Shown here one piece after another: positions 5,700 to 8,607 of a DNA stretch of 8,607 nucleotides. Within the stretch, counting starts at the first letter, position 1. The number at the start of each line of letters is the position of its first letter. Source of the stretch: Ignavibacteriaceae bacterium (GTDB lineage Bacteria; Bacteroidota; Ignavibacteria; Ignavibacteriales; Ignavibacteriaceae); contig JAIOIM010000049.1 of NCBI GenBank assembly GCA_019912505.1, positions 1-8,607 of the forward strand, written 5' to 3'. Made by a program: the position numbers and the translations under genes. The notes beneath the pieces were generated by a model. That model had not been told where the DNA came from. It saw only the letters and a program-made list of their open reading frames with translations, and did no database searches.

Positions 5700-8607
5700 A
5701 TGAAAACGAAGCAAAGACTATTTGCGATGACGTTTGCTATAATACTATTTTTATGCTTTCTTTTCCCGAAAACTGTGATTGCTCAAAGCAGCATTTTTAC
5801 TACACAGGTTCCTTCAGGGGTAGATAGTGATCACGTATATGAACTTGGGACAAAGTTTATGTCATCAACAGACGCTGTTATAACTGCGATACGTTATTAT
5901 AAACCTGTAGGTGAAACAGGTTTCCATATTGGGCGTATATGGACAGAAGGCGGAGTGCAAATTGGAGAGGGTTGGTTTTTTGATGAGACTGCTTCGGGGT
6001 GGCAAACAGCAGTTGTATCCACCCCCGTAAATCTTAGCTCAAACACCATCTACATCGTGTCGGTTAACGTAAATGTAAGCTATGTTTTTGAATCGGGAGG
6101 GTTAGCCTCTGTAATATCAAACGATTTTTTATCGACGATTAGCGATGGCAACAACGGTGTGTTTGATTTAACCCCGGGTAACTTCCCAACACAGTCTTTT
6201 AATAACACAAATTATTTTCGTGATATAATAGCGGAAGAAGTTAAAACTCGTACCATATTTACAAATCAGGTTCCAGCCAACACCGCTATTGATAATGTTT
6301 CCTATGAATTGGGTGTGAAATTTATTTCTGCACAGGAGGCGATTATATCTGCAATACGTTACTTTAAAACATCAAATGAAACCGGTCTTCATACCGGTCG
6401 GTTATGGACTGCGGACGGAACTCAACTTGCGGAGGCAGCGTTTATCGGAGAGAGTAGTTACGGTTGGCAAACAGCAGTTTTAAGTACCCCCGTTACTATT
6501 TCAGCAAATACCATATACGTTGCTTCTGTAAATGCAAATATAGAGTACCCGTACGAGCACCAGGGACTGGCATCTGTAATCACTCATGACTTTCTTTCAA
6601 CTGTTGGTGATGGAAATAATGGGGTGTTTAACTCAGCTCCTGGAAATTTTCCTAATCAGTCCTATAATAATTCAAATTATTTCCGCGACATTGTTGCAGA
6701 AATTGAAATTCCTCACACTCCGGTTTTGATTTCACCTGCAAATTCTGCCGTCAACATTTCGATTGAACCTCAATTACAGTGGTCATCAGTTTCGAATGCC
6801 GACAATTATTTTCTACAAGTTTCAGATGATAATTCATTCGGTAACTTAATTGTTAATTTGAGCGGTTTAACATCTACAACGTATGATCTTTCCGGTTTGA
6901 GTAATAGTACTCAATATTACTGGAGGGTAGCGGCAAATAACTTTGCAGGCAATGGAGAGTTTGCGAGTGCAAGTTTTACAACCTTTGAAGCTAAAACTCC
7001 AATGCTTTCATGGCCGATTGGTGGAGCTTCGTTAGGTACACAACCACCTACATTATCGTGGTATTTAAATAGTTCCGGAATTGGGATTTCTTATGATTTG
7101 TTGTACGCTACTAACTCTGGGCTTAACACACCCACAATAGTTCCGAACATTAACGCAACTTCTTTCATCTTGGAAGGTTTGTTACCCGGTACAAAATATT
7201 ATTGGCAGGTTCGTTCAAAAACTGCGGGAGGTGATATTATCTCATACTCAAATATAGAAAGTTTTATTTCTGCCGGAGTTGCTTTCAAACCAATTGCATC
7301 CTGGCCATCGGGAGGAACAACTGTTTATACATATACTCAATCCCTGTATTGGTATCTTAACAATTCTAGCCTTGGACTTTCTTATGAAGTTGAGTTTAGA
7401 GAAGGAGGAGTCGGAGCATTACTTGGGCAACCGACGCACATAGACATTGGTAGCACTTCTTTAGAAATTACCTCGTTGAGCGGAGGAACTCAATATTCAT
7501 GGCAGGTCCGCTCAAAATCTGGTTCCAATTATTCAGCGTGGTCAGAACCCGTAAGCTTTTTCACTATTGCAGGAAACAACGGGCTTATTATTCCTACCCC
7601 ATCATGGCCGGTGGATAACGCTGTAGTTTATCAAAGTTCACCTTCGCTTAACTGGTATCTTGGCGCAGATGGAACAGGGCTAACATATGAAATTGAATTT
7701 GTGAGCGGCGGACCCGGTAATTTAACTGGAACCTTTACGTATGGAAACATTAATTCACTTACATATCAACTAAGCAATTTGGTTGGCGGAAATACATACT
7801 CATGGAGTGTTCGTTCAAAGTTAGGCTCGGAATATTCTGACTGGTCCCCGCCTGAAACATTTACGGTAGTTTCTTATGTAAACACTCCTGTTGTTCCAAC
7901 ACCATCATGGCCGGTTGCCGGAGCACAAGTTTATTCCCCTATCACAACTCTAAATTGGTATCTTGGTTCGTTTACAGCAAATTTAACCTTTGAGGTTGAA
8001 TTGAGAAACGGTGCATTAACAGGGGTTGCAACAGATTTAAATATTATGTCAACCTCGTATGAAATTAGCGGTTTAATAGGAGGTGAAACTTATACTTGGA
8101 GCGTTCGTTCAACGGATGGCTTAAATTTTTCCAATTGGACAACCCCGGAAACATTTGTTGTAAATAGTTCAACCGGTACAGCAGCTATTCCTAATTTATC
8201 GTGGCCTATTGGGCTCGCAACGGTTTATACCGTCAATCCATCACTCTACTGGTTTTTAAACTCATACTCGATAGGATTGGAATATACTTTAAAATATTCA
8301 ATCAACTCTGATATGTCTGACCCGATAGTTATTCCTAACATTCAGGTGTTAAATTATACTCTTTCCGGTTTGAGCCAGGGTACAGTTTATTACTGGCAGG
8401 TTCAATCATTTGACGGAAATGTTTATTCAGCTTACTCGGCAATAGGTAGTTTCGTTGTCTTCACTCAATATGCGCCGGCAGTACCAAGCTTAGGAAGCCC
8501 CGTTGGCAGTATTGCCTTAAATACAATTTCACCAACAATGACCTGGTTTTTACCAACTATTTCCACTGTGAGCAGTTATGAGCTAGAGTATTCAACCAAT
8601 CTAAATA
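5700..8607 (+). CDS. Large exported protein: two DUF4082 domains and Fn3-like repeats (3' partial)
   Basis: The frame runs from ATG 5700 to the window end without a stop (969 codons visible). Residues 1-28 are a Sec signal peptide: a KTKQR basic start, a hydrophobic core, and likely cleavage at VIA/QS. Two tandem copies of the DUF4082 domain follow at about 31-183 and 185-336. They are roughly half identical to each other and share YELG.KF, AIRY.K, ETG.H.GR.WT, GWQTAV.STPV, DGNNGVF and NYFRDI. DUF4082 is a beta-rich surface domain of unknown function found in secreted proteins. From about residue 338 come Fn3-like repeats. The first is the most typical (LQWSSVSNADNYFLQVS through TQYYWRVAANN). 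The later ones carry SWP near residues 437, 534, 635, 736 and 834, and a variant SP near 933. Each also has a W(Y/F)L strand and a YxW.VRS-type strand, with a period of 97-101 residues. No catalytic domain is visible so far. Adhesion, glycan binding or a structural surface role are inferences. In this group such proteins often end in a type IX secretion sorting domain, which would lie outside the window. Confidence 0.9.
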   Translation, partial: MKTKQRLFAMTFAIILFLCFLFPKTVIAQSSIFTTQVPSGVDSDHVYELGTKFMSSTDAVITAIRYYKPVGETGFHIGRIWTEGGVQIGEGWFFDETASGWQTAVVSTPVNLSSNTIYIVSVNVNVSYVFESGGLASVISNDFLSTISDGNNGVFDLTPGNFPTQSFNNTNYFRDIIAEEVKTRTIFTNQVPANTAIDNVSYELGVKFISAQEAIISAIRYFKTSNETGLHTGRLWTADGTQLAEAAFIGESSYGWQTAVLSTPVTISANTIYVASVNANIEYPYEHQGLASVITHDFLSTVGDGNNGVFNSAPGNFPNQSYNNSNYFRDIVAEIEIPHTPVLISPANSAVNISIEPQLQWSSVSNADNYFLQVSDDNSFGNLIVNLSGLTSTTYDLSGLSNSTQYYWRVAANNFAGNGEFASASFTTFEAKTPMLSWPIGGASLGTQPPTLSWYLNSSGIGISYDLLYATNSGLNTPTIVPNINATSFILEGLLPGTKYYWQVRSKTAGGDIISYSNIESFISAGVAFKPIASWPSGGTTVYTYTQSLYWYLNNSSLGLSYEVEFREGGVGALLGQPTHIDIGSTSLEITSLSGGTQYSWQVRSKSGSNYSAWSEPVSFFTIAGNNGLIIPTPSWPVDNAVVYQSSPSLNWYLGADGTGLTYEIEFVSGGPGNLTGTFTYGNINSLTYQLSNLVGGNTYSWSVRSKLGSEYSDWSPPETFTVVSYVNTPVVPTPSWPVAGAQVYSPITTLNWYLGSFTANLTFEVELRNGALTGVATDLNIMSTSYEISGLIGGETYTWSVRSTDGLNFSNWTTPETFVVNSSTGTAAIPNLSWPIGLATVYTVNPSLYWFLNSYSIGLEYTLKYSINSDMSDPIVIPNIQVLNYTLSGLSQGTVYYWQVQSFDGNVYSAYSAIGSFVVFTQYAPAVPSLGSPVGSIALNTISPTMTWFLPTISTVSSYELEYSTNLN

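Overview
The window reads as chromosomal sequence from a moderately AT-rich bacterium of the Bacteroidota/Chlorobiota/Ignavibacteria group. The main clue is the sigma factor. It has the short form of RpoD without region 1.1, and an N-terminus of the type QKQFTTRESQSLDKY typical of that group. Mostly weak Shine-Dalgarno sequences and a large secreted DUF4082/Fn3-like repeat protein also fit. The phylum assignment is inference. All genes are on the + strand.

Layout: (1) nt 2-1846, the 3' part of a membrane-anchored GAF-GAF-GGDEF-like protein whose GGDEF signature is destroyed; its start lies before the window. (2) nt 1880-3043, phosphopentomutase deoB with all expected metal and catalytic residues. 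(3) nt 3036-3362, a probable decayed reading frame overlapping the deoB stop, broken by stops and frame changes. (4) nt 3517-4371, a primary-type sigma-70 factor. (5) nt 4375-5079, an NlpC/P60 lipoprotein three bases downstream of it. (6) nt 5080-5699, a gene-free stretch of about 620 bases holding a highly symmetrical 177-bp palindromic element (nt 5124-5300), a small hairpin and an operator-like dyad. (7) nt 5700 to the window end, the first 969 codons of a large exported protein: signal peptide, two DUF4082 domains, then Fn3-like repeats of about 100 residues. It has no stop inside the window.

The genes do not form one evident pathway. The first two are 33 bases apart and may be co-transcribed, and the sigma factor and lipoprotein almost certainly are. 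The secreted repeat protein is a separate unit with its own 5' region. The least ordinary item is the 177-bp element: near-perfect 21-bp terminal inverted repeats, one inward-facing hairpin in each half (the two differing by a pair-preserving C-G to G-C swap), and a perfect 28-bp palindrome between them. It looks like a non-autonomous MITE or REPIN-type element. I see no transposase, CRISPR array, tRNA or rRNA in the window.
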